Shown here piece after piece: positions 30,860 to 41,043 of a stretch of 64,000 nucleotides of DNA. The stretch lies in NCBI GenBank assembly GCA_027577595.1, contig JANBRJ010000026.1, positions 62,001 to 126,000 on the forward strand, written 5' to 3'. The notes under the pieces were generated by a model. That model was given only the letters and a program-made list of their open reading frames with translations. It had not been told where the DNA came from and did not search any database. The DNA is from Coemansia sp. RSA 487 (Eukaryota > Kickxellomycota > Kickxellomycetes > Kickxellales > Kickxellaceae). Position 1 is the first letter of the stretch, and each line of letters starts with the position of its first letter. A program made the position numbers and the translations under genes.

Positions 30860-32602
30860 TCAGCCAGATTTTGCGCCTCCACGTTTCATCACAGAAGCTT
30901 TGCTGCCCGTGCTGTTAGGCTTTGCGCCAGTTGATGCGCCGCTGGGGCGAGCAGATTCGGAAGCAGAGCCACCAGCAGATGGAAGCGGCGACCCTGGGAA
31001 CAAAAGGCCAGCAATGAAGCGCGAAATGACTGCCATGTTCCACACAAGCCAGGTGATGCCACCAACGGCCATGACAGCCGCAAAAGCACCGCTCTTTTCT
31101 TCGCGAAATGCCTCAAGAATGCTTTTGTCAACGATGGCATGGTAAAAGCTGAGAATGTTTCCTCCAATCTCCTCGAACCTCAGCTTGAACAGTCGTGCCA
31201 TGTCCATGACGCCAGGCTTGGACGGAGGAGGAGGCTTGGGCCGCAGCGCCTCACCAACAGCAAGCTCGGAGTCATGTTTAGGCTTCCAGACGTCCTCTGC
31301 AATCTGCGCAGCCGTGCCTTCGTTGCTTCCAAGATAGATGTTGTCGAAGGAAATGCCAGACTGCATTGTCCACAGCTCAAAGCCAACTGCATCAATTGGA
31401 GAGAGCTTGAACAGCTCAAGGTCTTCAAAGTAGTCGGGGTTTGGGATGCGGCGCGGTTTCCACTCGCCTTTGTAGCGAGGGTTATCAATAAGAGGAGCAT
31501 ACCACTTGCCCTTGTAGTTGGGGTTGCGGGCGAGCGGACGCTCCCATGGGCCACAGCCGGCAGCCTCAGCACAGCGTGGGTTTGGGATCACTGGTGCAGC
31601 CCACTCGCCATCCTCGTCATCGTCCCAGTCCGACGGCTTCTCGACGTTAGGGTCTGGGACCATCAGCGGCTCGTCGACAAGCCAGTCTTCGGGCATGACC
31701 GCGTCTTCGTCGGGAACCATCAAAGGCGCATCCTCATCCCAATCGTCAGGCTTTTTGGCTTCTGGATCGGGGATCTTTTCTTCATCCTCCCAGTCGGCTG
31801 GCTTCTCATCGTCAGAATCGTCGATTTCCTTGGGAGGGTTTACTGGCGGGTCAAAGTCCTCGAGGAGAGAGCCAGTGTGTGCGTTGTTACCGTCAATGGA
31901 AATCGAGAACGTATTGTTTGTATGGATGGCTAGCGTGTACAAATGTGACAGCTTGTCCACAGGTGGATGCAGCGGTTTATTCAGGTGGTGTTCGGTATTG
32001 CTGCCGCTGATTGGGTTGCGGTGCCTGTATATAAAGTGCACCTTGCTGCCATCACACTTGTCAGGCCCAAACATGACCGTGTATGGCGTAGCGTCACTAA
32101 ACTCGCCTGTAAAAGGCGCTGTAAGCAGTTTTATGTATGCGCCGCCGCATTCCAAGCTCTTCTGGAACTTGACTTCGTACTGCAGAACCAGCCCATCGCT
32201 GGCCGGATCGAACGTGTGCTCGAGCGTCGTAGAAATTGCATGGTGGCGAGCATCGTTCTTGACAACAAGTGCTGCGTCACCCTCAATTCCAGCGAGATCC
32301 GACACCTCTTCTATTGCCCACTCACCGTCATAGCGGGCTTCTTCCCCGTCCTGCTTCTTTGCACGGCTGGCCATCCAGCGCTTTCTAGACCCTTCCGTAA
32401 ACTGTTCCCACATCGCAGCTCCAGATACTGGGTACGGCTGGAACACAGGGAGCGTAACCCCGTGTCCAGGGGCATCATCATTGCCTGTGCCCAGCGAGGC
32501 GGAGGGGCCATCGTTTCCTGCTGCTGCTCCTATGTCCGCTTGGCTGTGGCTCGCATGCAGCGCAAGCGCAAGGAGCAACAAGCAACCATGTATCTGCACC
32601 AT
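30860..32602 (-). CDS. CNE1: Calnexin, ER lectin chaperone
   Basis: A complete 580-residue protein. A signal peptide occupies about residues 1-22 ([16 protein letters not shown]). The luminal lectin domain contains [11 protein letters not shown] and [20 protein letters not shown], with the family disulfide cysteines. The P-domain at about 255-370 has the tandem type-1 motifs ([31 protein letters not shown]) and type-2 motifs ([28 protein letters not shown]). A membrane segment lies near 500-525 ([18 protein letters not shown]), followed by a short Ser/Lys-rich cytosolic tail. The presence of a membrane anchor and absence of an HDEL-type end mark calnexin, not calreticulin. It binds monoglucosylated N-glycans and retains folding glycoproteins in the ER. 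Confidence 0.96.
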   Translation of the reverse strand: MVQIHGCLLLLALALHASHSQADIGAAAGNDGPSASLGTGNDDAPGHGVTLPVFQPYPVSGAAMWEQFTEGSRKRWMASRAKKQDGEEARYDGEWAIEEVSDLAGIEGDAALVVKNDARHHAISTTLEHTFDPASDGLVLQYEVKFQKSLECGGAYIKLLTAPFTGEFSDATPYTVMFGPDKCDGSKVHFIYRHRNPISGSNTEHHLNKPLHPPVDKLSHLYTLAIHTNNTFSISIDGNNAHTGSLLEDFDPPVNPPKEIDDSDDEKPADWEDEEKIPDPEAKKPDDWDEDAPLMVPDEDAVMPEDWLVDEPLMVPDPNVEKPSDWDDDEDGEWAAPVIPNPRCAEAAGCGPWERPLARNPNYKGKWYAPLIDNPRYKGEWKPRRIPNPDYFEDLELFKLSPIDAVGFELWTMQSGISFDNIYLGSNEGTAAQIAEDVWKPKHDSELAVGEALRPKPPPPSKPGVMDMARLFKLRFEEIGGNILSFYHAIVDKSILEAFREEKSGAFAAVMAVGGITWLVWNMAVISRFIAGLLFPGSPLPSAGGSASESARPSGASTGAKPNSTGSKASVMKRGGAKSG

Positions 32603-33000
32603 ATGTTGTCAATATATTGAGGATGTTTCAAAGGAATGGTACAGGTTTTCACCAAAGCACAGCTGTCGCGATGAAAAACAATAATAATAACAGCAATAAA
32701 GGCAAAAATTCGAAATAAGAGAAAACTGAAGAAGCAGCAATTACTGAAAAGAAAAAGTAAAACGCGTAAGTTGCCATCGAATATTTTCCCACGTGGTCCA
32801 TCATCAGAAGAGAAGAATGCAAGGATCCAAGCTCTTCTTGACCCGTCAAACAAACTGGCGCTTTCACTAGATGTCGAATCATTTGACGCGATATTATCGT
32901 TGTTGTAAAGAAAAAGAAACAGGGCTAAAGAGAAGATAAAGTGAAGTTCACTTTTTTTTTAAAATAGGGTGGCAAAACAAATGCCAGTGGGTTTGCTATG
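32603..33000. other. Spacer between calnexin and MRPL12
   Basis: 398 bp containing the calnexin promoter and MRPL12 3' UTR. There is a poly-T run near 32950. Nothing else recognised. Confidence 0.4.
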
Positions 33001-33674
33001 TTACTCAAGAACCACAGTAGCGCCAAGCGCCTCAAGGGTCTTTTTGATCTTCTCGGCCTCCTCCTTGGAAGCTGCATCCTTTACGATCTTGGGCGCGCTT
33101 TCGACAAACTTCTTTGCAGCGACAAGGTTCATATCCGGAATCAGGTTCTTGATCTCGCGGATAACCTTGGCCTTCTGGGCAGCATCGATCTTTTCCAGCT
33201 TAACCTTGAACTCAGTCTTTTCTACAGGCTTCTCCTCGGCTGCAGCAGCTGCACCACCGCCAGCGCCGCCAGCCGGTATACCAGCACCGGCAACAACCTG
33301 GACGGACTCGGTGATGTTGAACTTTGTCTTGAGTGCATCGACCAGCTGCGATGTCTCGAGGAGCGTGAGTTCGGCAACCTTGTCAACAATAGCCACAACT
33401 TTGGGGCTGGCCACAGCTATAGCACTGGCGCCCTCAGGCGTTGCCAAGGGCTCGACCGTCCGCCGAACGGCGCTGGCATGGACAAGTCTGCGGCTGGCAA
33501 GCGGGCGATAAATGGAGGGGATCAACGAACGAAGCTACAAGTGAAAAGAACGACTGGCGATTAGATATCAATATCGCAAGATGTTATATTTGAGCTAAAG
33601 ATAAAAAGCGACACAAGGGGCACCTTGCTGTGTGTCCTGTTGACCTTAATTCTGCTGCTGCCGACTCTTACCAT
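33001..33674 (-). CDS. MRPL12: Mitochondrial ribosomal protein bL12m, two exons with an ATG-only first exon
   Basis: The main exon (33001-33534) encodes bL12m: N-terminal dimerisation segment (IVDKVAELTLLETSQLVDAL), an Ala/Gly hinge near residue 90, and the C-terminal factor-binding domain (EFKVKLEKIDAAQKAKVIRE, ending EALGATVVLE). This exon has no upstream ATG in frame. A 137-nt intron (GTAAGAG...CTTGTAG, 33535-33671) is preceded directly by an ATG at 33672-33674, so the first coding exon is the start codon alone. The join gives MLRSLIPSIYRPLASRR, a good basic, amphipathic mitochondrial presequence; total 178 residues. In the mitoribosome, L7/L12 stalk dimers recruit translation factors; animal bL12m also stimulates mitochondrial RNA polymerase. 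Confidence 0.9.
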
Positions 33675-34553
33675 TGTGTATTGATATATCCAAGGACTGT
33701 GTGCTGATGTGTGCGTATCAACCTTTTGATGGACGTACGTCTATAGAAACGGTCAGGAAAACGCAAGGTAGAATCAGGAAGAGACAGCCAGTACTATCTA
33801 CAGAAATTGCTGTTAGTAGGTGGTGGTGGTGTAATTGGAGCACATATAAATGGTGTTTCTGTTGATCACTTGTATCGACCCTATGGGTTTTTAAAATAAA
33901 AGGCTCTCCTCGTATCCTTCTTATGGATACAACGAACTCCAAAGGCGGATCAGCTCCTTCTTCGAGATCTTTGACTTGGAGCAGAGTGCCTAACCAGCTG
34001 CTGAATTGAATCTTTTGATTATCTATGATTCAACTAGCTGAACCAAGCTGGACGTCTAGATAAGATGTTTTGGCTTTGTGCGTGGTGTACTAACTAGCGC
34101 TTACCTAGAGAATGTATAAATCAGAATGAATGAACAAATGAATGAACGGAAAAAAAATTCTAATTAACACGAATCCGTCGTACACAAGTGAACAAGTGAC
34201 AAAAATTGGAAAGAAAAATAAATAGAAAGATCAAAAGAGACTGATAAAATAGGTTTTTAGACTAACATTTTCAAAGCTTCTGTGCTTGTGACTCGGCTCG
34301 ATGAAATTTGTAGAGATCAGGAACTGGTTCATGAATCACCCAATTGCGTGCACTTTCAATGATGTGTAACTTTTTCAACATTATTTAAAATATCTGTGAG
34401 AGAACTACAGCGCGTTGATATTGGAACATAGGAAACATAGAAAGGAAATGACAAATAGTTGCAAGGGACAGAGATAAAAGAGAAGGCAAACGAGGGGAAG
34501 GAAATGTATTAATGGCACCTACATTCAGTTAAGGTGGAGACGGATCGGCTCAG
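33675..34553. other. 880-bp spacer between MRPL12 and the RasGAP gene
   Basis: AT-rich. Holds the MRPL12 promoter and RasGAP 3' UTR. A short imperfect direct repeat of AATGAATGAACA type lies near 34125-34148, and a small inverted repeat (GTATCC/GGATAC) near 33912-33930. A second imperfect inverted repeat, TTGAATC/GATTCAA, lies near 34007-34034. No gene or known RNA identified. Confidence 0.4.
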
Positions 34554-36854
34554 CTAGTGAGACTGTTCAGGCATATTGCTTTTGCGGCTGCGACCGAGAT
34601 CCTCATACTCGTCAGACAGTCTGCGTGAAGTAGACTGCTGGCGTCCGAACGGAGGAGGATACCGGCGAGGGGCTTCCTGGCTAGTTTTGGCGTTGGTTTG
34701 TCTCTCATGGCTAGTCTTGGCGCCGCCCTGCGAAAGCGACACTGTGTCGGGCACACGCCCAGGCGACGACAGGCGCTTGGCGTAGTGGACAATGGGCTTG
34801 AGCTCGCGGCAGGCATCGACCATTTGCTGGTGGACGGCTGGGTCGCTGTGCGGAGAGCCGTGAACAAACGTCTCGAGCTTGTCAAAGTTGCCTTCCAGAC
34901 AGGTCAGAAAATCGATGGTCACTAGGCTCTCATCAACGATCTCGTTGTCCAGCAGCGAGTCGAATGCCGATGACGACACTGCAACAGCCGCAGACGACGA
35001 TGACGCATGCGCCGGAATGTCGATTGTGGTGCGCGAAGGCTGTACTCCAGCCGCTCGCCGTCTCACTGATAATGTTGCCTCTGCGGATGCTTGCCTGACC
35101 ATCCGCACCACACTCTCTCCCTTGCCTGGAGCGGCCGGTGGATGTTGTGGTAGTGGCGGAAGCGGCGGGACAACAGCTTGCTGGGCGTCAGGCGTTGATG
35201 GCAACAGGCTTGCCATGTAATGGCGCGTAAACGACATCCGGCTCTTGCGCTGTTCCTCCTTGGTGGCGATCTTGGCGCCCACGGACACGACCTGGAACTG
35301 CGAAGCAAGTTCGTCTATAGTGAAAAGGTCGTCATCATTCGACTCGCCGTCAGATAAACCTTCATCGTCGCCATCGTCATCGCTGCTGCTGTTGCTGTCA
35401 GCGTCGTTTCCCGGCATCGATGCCGTGCCGGCGCCAGATGAAATGGCATGCAGGTAGTGCCGAAGCTTTGGACGGTACTCCTTGATAAGCCCGTTCATGG
35501 GCAGAAGATACGTTTCCTTTGTGCCAAACGAGACGCCGTTGCACAGCACAGCAAGCACCTTTGCGCACAGCAGCAGACCGCGGCGGTTGGCAGGTGACAT
35601 CTTTACATCGAGCCCGTATGCGTCTGGCGCAGTCAGGATCGGGATGAAGAACCGGACAAATATCAGCATGCTGATGACGGTCTCGACAGGCGTGAAGTAC
35701 GACCCGCTAAAGCGCCTGCTCGTATGCTTGCTGAAGCGTGTCGACATGGTTGGGCTCATGGTTTTGCGCGGACTCTGTGTCTGGCGCCACGTGTTTTTGA
35801 TCTCGCTTGCCCTGAGAGCGATTGGCGCCTGTGGGTTCTTCTTTTTATTCAGAGACAGCGATGCCTCTAACTTGTCGGGGCTGGAAAATGTAGATGACAT
35901 CATGGTAATCAGCGACTGGCGCGCCTCGTTGCAGTATGCATCGTCACCTGTGGTCTGTGCCCCGCCGATAAGGTTGGTGCTGGTGCTACCGCTTCCCGAC
36001 ACAGCACCAAGGCTAGCAGCCTCCATGGAATACAAGGATGCTCCGGCTTTAGGAGCGTTTAGTCTTTGCTTTGCGGACAAGGATGCAAGGGTCTTGTCCT
36101 TGTAAGGATGCTCGAGCCACTCATCGAGCGCAGCCTTGATGTCAGACATGATGTCCACCTGCACCGTCGTCTTGAGATCCTTTTCCCAGTCCTTCAGTTC
36201 CAGTATTGGCTGTTCTGGCTCCTTCTGCTTTGGGGCTGGCGTGCCCTGCCGGCTGGCTTTGCTTGGCACCTGCGGAACGGCGGAGGGGAGCTCCCATGAG
36301 GCCTCAATGCGGGAGCGAATGGCGGTACAGAGTTGCCGCATCTCGGCTGGCGCATGCTTGCCTGCTGAAAAAACGGCATCCAAGACCGAGCGACACACGC
36401 AGTACAGGTTGTATGCATTTCGTGATATTGTGGTTTCATCACTGTCGTCGGCAAGGCGGTTCGGATCTAGCTCGCAGTTGTGGACGAACGGCGATATGGC
36501 GGTCATGACAGGCTGCAGGATCGACACCAGATAGCTACGGCAGCTCTGCTGAAGGTAGCACACCACCAGCATTGTGGCAAGGTTGTTGTCGCGTAGAATG
36601 TTGCGTGGATTGGGCGAAATCTGTGCGTAGGTGCGCAGGTGCGTGTCGAACGCCCCCAAGACAAAGGCGTCCACTTGGTCTACGGTCTTTGGGTTGCCGC
36701 GCAGAAAAGATACCAGGTGACTGGCCATCGTTGCAGCCTTGTCACCGGAGATTTCAAGGCGGCATAGGAGTTTGGCAAGCGCAAAGTCGTTCTGCAGGAG
36801 CAGCTCGGTGGATCGTTGCTGCAGATACTGGGTTTCAACCTCGCTAGTAAAAGT
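34554..36854 (-). CDS. RasGAP-domain protein, 5' exon not resolved
   Basis: The main exon encodes a Ras GTPase-activating protein domain. It includes ASHLVSFLRGNPKTVDQVD, LATMLVVCYLQQSCRSYL, the CELDPNRLADDSDE turn, and the FVRFFIPILTAPDAYGL block, equivalent to the FLRFINPAIVAPE signature. The frame is open, and reads like the family, for 42 codons upstream of the first ATG (36728), ending at an acceptor-like GTGTAG at 36855-36860, which also carries an in-frame stop. So at least one 5' exon exists upstream. The invariant R-F-x-N-P-A part of the signature is changed here (RFFIPI), so catalytic strength is uncertain. A long acidic, Ser-rich insertion precedes the C-terminal helical part. The family switches off Ras in cAMP or MAPK signalling at the plasma membrane. 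Confidence 0.78.
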   Translation of the reverse strand, partial: TFTSEVETQYLQQRSTELLLQNDFALAKLLCRLEISGDKAATMASHLVSFLRGNPKTVDQVDAFVLGAFDTHLRTYAQISPNPRNILRDNNLATMLVVCYLQQSCRSYLVSILQPVMTAISPFVHNCELDPNRLADDSDETTISRNAYNLYCVCRSVLDAVFSAGKHAPAEMRQLCTAIRSRIEASWELPSAVPQVPSKASRQGTPAPKQKEPEQPILELKDWEKDLKTTVQVDIMSDIKAALDEWLEHPYKDKTLASLSAKQRLNAPKAGASLYSMEAASLGAVSGSGSTSTNLIGGAQTTGDDAYCNEARQSLITMMSSTFSSPDKLEASLSLNKKKNPQAPIALRASEIKNTWRQTQSPRKTMSPTMSTRFSKHTSRRFSGSYFTPVETVISMLIFVRFFIPILTAPDAYGLDVKMSPANRRGLLLCAKVLAVLCNGVSFGTKETYLLPMNGLIKEYRPKLRHYLHAISSGAGTASMPGNDADSNSSSDDDGDDEGLSDGESNDDDLFTIDELASQFQVVSVGAKIATKEEQRKSRMSFTRHYMASLLPSTPDAQQAVVPPLPPLPQHPPAAPGKGESVVRMVRQASAEATLSVRRRAAGVQPSRTTIDIPAHASSSSAAVAVSSSAFDSLLDNEIVDESLVTIDFLTCLEGNFDKLETFVHGSPHSDPAVHQQMVDACRELKPIVHYAKRLSSPGRVPDTVSLSQGGAKTSHERQTNAKTSQEAPRRYPPPFGRQQSTSRRLSDEYEDLGRSRKSNMPEQSH

Positions 36855-37439
36855 CTACACTGTGCGCGTAAGTAGAAAGGAAGCAGCGGCATTTAGTACA
36901 TAGTTCTGAGCAAGCAGAAGAAGCAATGCTGTTTAACACAGAGCTCTGGACCGAGGAATGACGTAATGGTGGAGAAAAGGCGATTGCCGCTCCAGAGAAC
37001 AAAGCATAGTCAAAAGGGGGAGAGAGCACACTGAAAGGGCACCACTTTTGTTTTCTGCGCTGATCGCTTCTCACACTCGTGGTTAATTTTAGAAAAATAA
37101 AGAACACCGCTTGTTTCTTTCTGCTGGCAAATGAACGGGAGAGGAGGGGATTGGGCGTGAGCAAAGTCGCAAGTTGCTCACAAAGAAAGCCAAAGTGCCG
37201 GGTGCTAAAAGCAGCGCTATGGCTTTGTAGGAACGCAACAAAAGAAATGACAATCACTATACAAAAATAGCTGCATATGCTGCCTTGTTTGCAGCCACAA
37301 AGAAACGGCATGAAATAACAACGCCAAACAGAGAACAAGGAACAAGGGGGAAAGGCATAACAGCTCCATAGTGACCACATACTCTGTCCACCCGTATGCG
37401 TTGCTGCGTTGTTTCTGCGCTTGGCGTCCGCGACCCGAG
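36855..37439. other. Spacer that should hold the RasGAP first exon
   Basis: 585 bp between the RasGAP acceptor and the divergent unknown gene. Several minus-strand ATGs occur, but none gives a donor in the phase needed by the acceptor at 36855, so I leave the exon unplaced. Confidence 0.35.
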
Positions 37440-38083
37440 ATGTTTGAACAGGCGGCTGAGTCGGTCGTTTATCTAGTTGTGCAAATTGCAGCAACATCCA
37501 GCAAAAAACAAACAAAGCAGGTATGAACCCGTTTAGTAAAAAAAACGTCCCACGCACAATTGGCAACCCGGCCAAATAAATGGTTAAAATAAGACGCCGC
37601 AAAATGCACTTCCCAGAGGACAAACACACCACGCACATCCTCACAGCCATCCAACTAGTCGGTCTAGCGCACCGGGTCTACCAACTTACCGAGCTCCCCT
37701 GGTTCGGGTTTCGCCGCCGCGGGATAGGCGACGATGTGTTCTTCAAATTGAACGGAAGTACTCCGAGAAACGCCTCGGCCGTCGGCATCGTCTCCGGCGC
37801 TCTCTACTATGCTCTTTGTGTGGTATCAGGCAGGCGAGCGTGTGCGCTCAGGATATCGGACTGCTGTGCGTGTTGGTTTGATGGCGAGGAAAAAGGTAAA
37901 GCAAAAGTAGGCAGACAAGGACAAAATAGTATACTATGTAAAGACAAGAGGAGTGGTAAACGAAGAAACGAAGAAATGCATTCCAGTATAGAATTCAGAG
38001 GCCAGCTCCACAAAAAATATAATAAAATAAAGCAAGTGTTACCAAGAAAAGAAAGGCGAAACTCAAGATTTGGTTGTCCCTGA
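37440..38083 (+). CDS. Small hypothetical membrane-associated protein, probably two exons
   Basis: Not recognised. A GC-rich, coding-like stretch (37619-37850) reads DKHTTHILTAIQLVGLAHRV, LPWFGFRRRGIGDDVFFKLN and GIVSGALYYALCVVSG, the last a likely membrane segment. I favour a first exon at 37440-37520 (MFEQAAESVVYLVVQIAATS) joined by a 98-nt intron (GTATGA...CAGAG) in phase 0 to an exon starting at 37619. The alternative is an unspliced start at the ATG at 37580 or 37604. The C-terminus is doubtful: after about 37870 the frame becomes Lys/Gln-rich and AT-rich, looking like untranslated sequence, so another donor (for example near 37821) may end the exon. Divergent from the RasGAP gene. Confidence 0.4.
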
Positions 38084-38118
38084 AAGCAACCACCACTTTC
38101 TGTTGGGACTAGGCATGT

Positions 38119-41043
38119 TTAAAGCCCTGACAACTGATTGGCGCTCTTTTTGTTCTCCACATCCCACATGTCGATTTTCTTCTGGCTGTCGTGGATAACC
38201 TGGAGCAGGAACCGCACGCGACCCTGGAGCTCACTGGGTATTCCCGGAAGCACTGGCGGCTGCAGATTCGGCTGCTTGGCTGTGCTGCTTCTGTTAGTCT
38301 TGTCGCTGGCGGTGTCATCAGCCTTCTTCCCAGAGCCCCGTCCAAACAGCCAGCCAAGCCACGACTGCGTCTGGGTTTGTGTCTGCATCTGTTTTTCCTG
38401 CGCAGCATCTGTCTCAGCAGCCTCGCCTGCTGACGGCTGCACACCAGCCGCCTGGTCTAAAGAGCGAACGGCCTGTGCAATAAAGGCCTCAGGGAACAGC
38501 CTGTCGCCGGAATCGCTGCTGTCTGGCGACACGGACTTCTTGTCGCCTGACCATCGCTGCGTCCATCTTCTGTCGCCGCGACCGCGGCCGTCGCCTGCGC
38601 GTGCATCTCTTGACGCAGAAATCATCGCCATGCTCGATGTCAGTGCGCTGTACGTGTCAGCGCTGGCTCGGAAGACGTTCAGCAGCGACAGCTCCTCCTC
38701 GGCCTTATGGATCTTCGCCGTCTCTAGCTCAATGTACTTTTTGTTCATCTTGATCACCATCGTGTTGGCAAAGCCAGGGGCGTCGAGGATGCGCCTAAAC
38801 GACGTGCTGTACACCGGCCGCCCGGGGAGGATACGCGCCGGGCGGTCGTTGTCGTACACCATTGTGATCAGCTGTGCCTCGGCAAGACCCAACAGCGCCT
38901 TGTCGTCGCCGGCAAACAGCGGTGAGTTGCGGATGCGGTCGTACTCGATGCTCTCGCGCACTGCAAGCTCCGTTAGGATGCACCAGAACTGCTCGGGCGT
39001 CCACGTGTGCTCGCACTTCCCGACCTCCGAGTCGTCGGCGAAAGCATACTTGCGGACCTCTGTGATCGACCGCTGGATGATGTCCTCCAACGCCCCGTCG
39101 AGTGTCTCGCCTGCGTTCACCTTCTGCACAAAGACATGTAGGTCCTCTAGCCGCCCGCCAAGCACCGACGCCGCATACGCAATGTGGTCGCTTGAAACCA
39201 CATCCAGCCTGCGCTGGTATTCTGCAATTTCGCTTTCTGTCACGTCGCTGTTCGTTCCCGACAACGCCTCCTCTGAGCGTGTGGGGAATGACGGCGCCAG
39301 CTGCTGCTGAAGCAGCGCAATTGCGCCCACAGGAGAGGCGTCGTTCAGCGAGATCAGGCTTGCCGCTCGCTGCGGCTGTGCTCGCTGGACTTCGTAGTAC
39401 CCGCTGATGTTGCTGGTAGTGAATATAAAGTGCGCAAGCCCGGCATCCACCACATCGGCAGCCCAGTCCAGAATAGCCGGCGTAAACGCAATGTCCTTGT
39501 CCATAAAGTTGTCCAGCACAATCACCGGAATATCCTCAGGGGGAAGGCTCTGTAATAGCGGCGCAACTGTAGTGCCGTTCGCGTGTGGCCTTTTCGCGCT
39601 TTCGACCTTCAGCGCTGCCAGCCTCTCATGCCGGATTCGCGCCAGCACCAGCGCAAGGCACTCGAGGATTCTGCGCACCTGAGACTCTGGTGTCGCCGAT
39701 ATGCCCGCATTGCCTCCGGTCGTTGCTGTAATCATTAGGTCGATTGCATTGGTGATGCTGATGATCGAATTGAACACCGGCCACCACCCAAGTTCCTTGG
39801 CAAGCGCACTCATCTGCTCGATCTCGCTGTGTTGCGCTGCCAGTGTGTTTGCATCGAGAACAACGCGGTACTTTTTACTCTGCAGTGCCTTTTGGATGAT
39901 GTTTGTCTTTCCAGAGCCATGCGGCCCGGTCACAACTATAAAGCTCTCCGGCGGCTCATCGAGGATTGACGACAGCCGCTCGCACTGGTCAGCCACGCCC
40001 GACCACGCAGTGATCTCCTCGCTTGCTTCAGGGCTGGAGCCGCGACGCATAATGCTGTTCATCGCCGCCCGTTTGGCATTCCCAAGCAGTGGGATCCTGT
40101 CCAGGTCAAATCTGTGCGTGATCTTGTTGTCCACAAAAAACTCGCGAATCGGGTCAAACACCGCATAGATGGCTGCAATTAGCGCTGCTGCTGCAAGCGG
40201 GACTGTGAACTTTGTGTGCTCCTTGACCCACTGCACAATGGCGTTTTCTGTGTCGTCCTTAACGTAAGAAAGTATGATCTTTGTTGCGTTGACAACGTAT
40301 CCGTGGAGGCAGTTGCGTGCGCTGGTTGCCGAATGCAGCCTGACAAAGTGCACGACTGCCCATCGGGGTGTATCCTTGTTTGATGAAGGCTGGTGCTCAA
40401 TATCCAGGATGCGTCCAAACATCCTGAACTCTTTGTATATCTGCTCGAGTGTCAAGTCTGGACCGATAAATTCGACTCTGACTTTCTTTGACGGCAATAG
40501 TCGCACTATATCCTCGTAAAACGACACTCCCTTGATCGGAAATGACCGCGCAGGGCCAAACCCAAACCAGCTTCCCTGTTTTGTGGAAGCCAGATGGCTG
40601 TCCACCACCCCGACAAGCCTTTCTGCGACACTGGTTGCACTCTCCTCGCCACCGTCCTTGTCGAACGTAAAATACACCACGCTCCCACCATCCCTGCTAT
40701 GTGGTTCGATCTTGTCCACCGAAAATCCATTCGGCATATCCTGAGGAATAAGGCAGGCAACCTTTTTCTTCATGACATCCACATTTCGCGACACGATAAG
40801 CGGACGGATGTCGAGTCTGCCTGTTTTCAGCGGAAACAATTTGCTGATAAACATACCCGCTCTATACCTTGCTGATTCGCTATCTTCTTCGCTGTCGCAA
40901 ACTCTGCTTCCATCACAGCGCTCAATGTGTATGTATCGGAACTGCACGCCTGGTGGCCAATGTCGTCTCCTGTTGCCAGTAAAAATACGGCGTGTGGCAC
41001 GGCAATGTAGCATCCCCCCAGATGCAATTGCTCTTGACAACAT
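38119..41043 (-). CDS. YME2: Mitochondrial inner-membrane protein Yme2/RNA12
   Basis: 974 residues from the ATG at 41043, chosen because it opens a mitochondrial presequence (MLSRAIASGGMLHCRATRRI). The family order is visible: an RNA-recognition-like domain near 190-265 (VRVEFIGPDLTLEQIYKEF), a single membrane segment near 280-298 (FTVPLAAAALIAAIYAVF), then a C-terminal AAA-like domain. The latter has Walker A VVTGPHGSGKTNII near 371 and a Walker B-like segment IPVIVLDNF near 508. Yeast Yme2 is anchored in the inner membrane, influences mtDNA nucleoid structure, escape of mtDNA to the nucleus, and membrane architecture. Length is close to the yeast protein (850 aa), with an added acidic or Gln-rich region near the end. 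Divergent from TCD1. Confidence 0.92.
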   Translation of the reverse strand: MLSRAIASGGMLHCRATRRIFTGNRRRHWPPGVQFRYIHIERCDGSRVCDSEEDSESARYRAGMFISKLFPLKTGRLDIRPLIVSRNVDVMKKKVACLIPQDMPNGFSVDKIEPHSRDGGSVVYFTFDKDGGEESATSVAERLVGVVDSHLASTKQGSWFGFGPARSFPIKGVSFYEDIVRLLPSKKVRVEFIGPDLTLEQIYKEFRMFGRILDIEHQPSSNKDTPRWAVVHFVRLHSATSARNCLHGYVVNATKIILSYVKDDTENAIVQWVKEHTKFTVPLAAAALIAAIYAVFDPIREFFVDNKITHRFDLDRIPLLGNAKRAAMNSIMRRGSSPEASEEITAWSGVADQCERLSSILDEPPESFIVVTGPHGSGKTNIIQKALQSKKYRVVLDANTLAAQHSEIEQMSALAKELGWWPVFNSIISITNAIDLMITATTGGNAGISATPESQVRRILECLALVLARIRHERLAALKVESAKRPHANGTTVAPLLQSLPPEDIPVIVLDNFMDKDIAFTPAILDWAADVVDAGLAHFIFTTSNISGYYEVQRAQPQRAASLISLNDASPVGAIALLQQQLAPSFPTRSEEALSGTNSDVTESEIAEYQRRLDVVSSDHIAYAASVLGGRLEDLHVFVQKVNAGETLDGALEDIIQRSITEVRKYAFADDSEVGKCEHTWTPEQFWCILTELAVRESIEYDRIRNSPLFAGDDKALLGLAEAQLITMVYDNDRPARILPGRPVYSTSFRRILDAPGFANTMVIKMNKKYIELETAKIHKAEEELSLLNVFRASADTYSALTSSMAMISASRDARAGDGRGRGDRRWTQRWSGDKKSVSPDSSDSGDRLFPEAFIAQAVRSLDQAAGVQPSAGEAAETDAAQEKQMQTQTQTQSWLGWLFGRGSGKKADDTASDKTNRSSTAKQPNLQPPVLPGIPSELQGRVRFLLQVIHDSQKKIDMWDVENKKSANQLSGL

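Noticed and set aside
31518-32333. 271-codon frame antisense to calnexin
   Set aside because: Shadow of the Asp/Pro/Trp-rich P-domain; calnexin on the minus strand is unambiguous.
36728-36728. ATG 36728 as the true start of the RasGAP gene
   Set aside because: The 42 codons upstream look like the same domain family and end at an acceptor, so this ATG is probably internal.
37360-37500. Minus-strand candidate first exon for the RasGAP gene (ATG near 37495, donor GTATGT near 37383)
   Set aside because: The donor leaves one base, which cannot join the phase-0 acceptor at 36855 without a stop; it also overlaps the better-supported plus-strand exon at 37440.
38138-39310. 390-codon plus-strand frame antisense to YME2
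   Set aside because: Shadow of the GC-rich YME2 coding strand; composition and lack of family features show it is not a gene.
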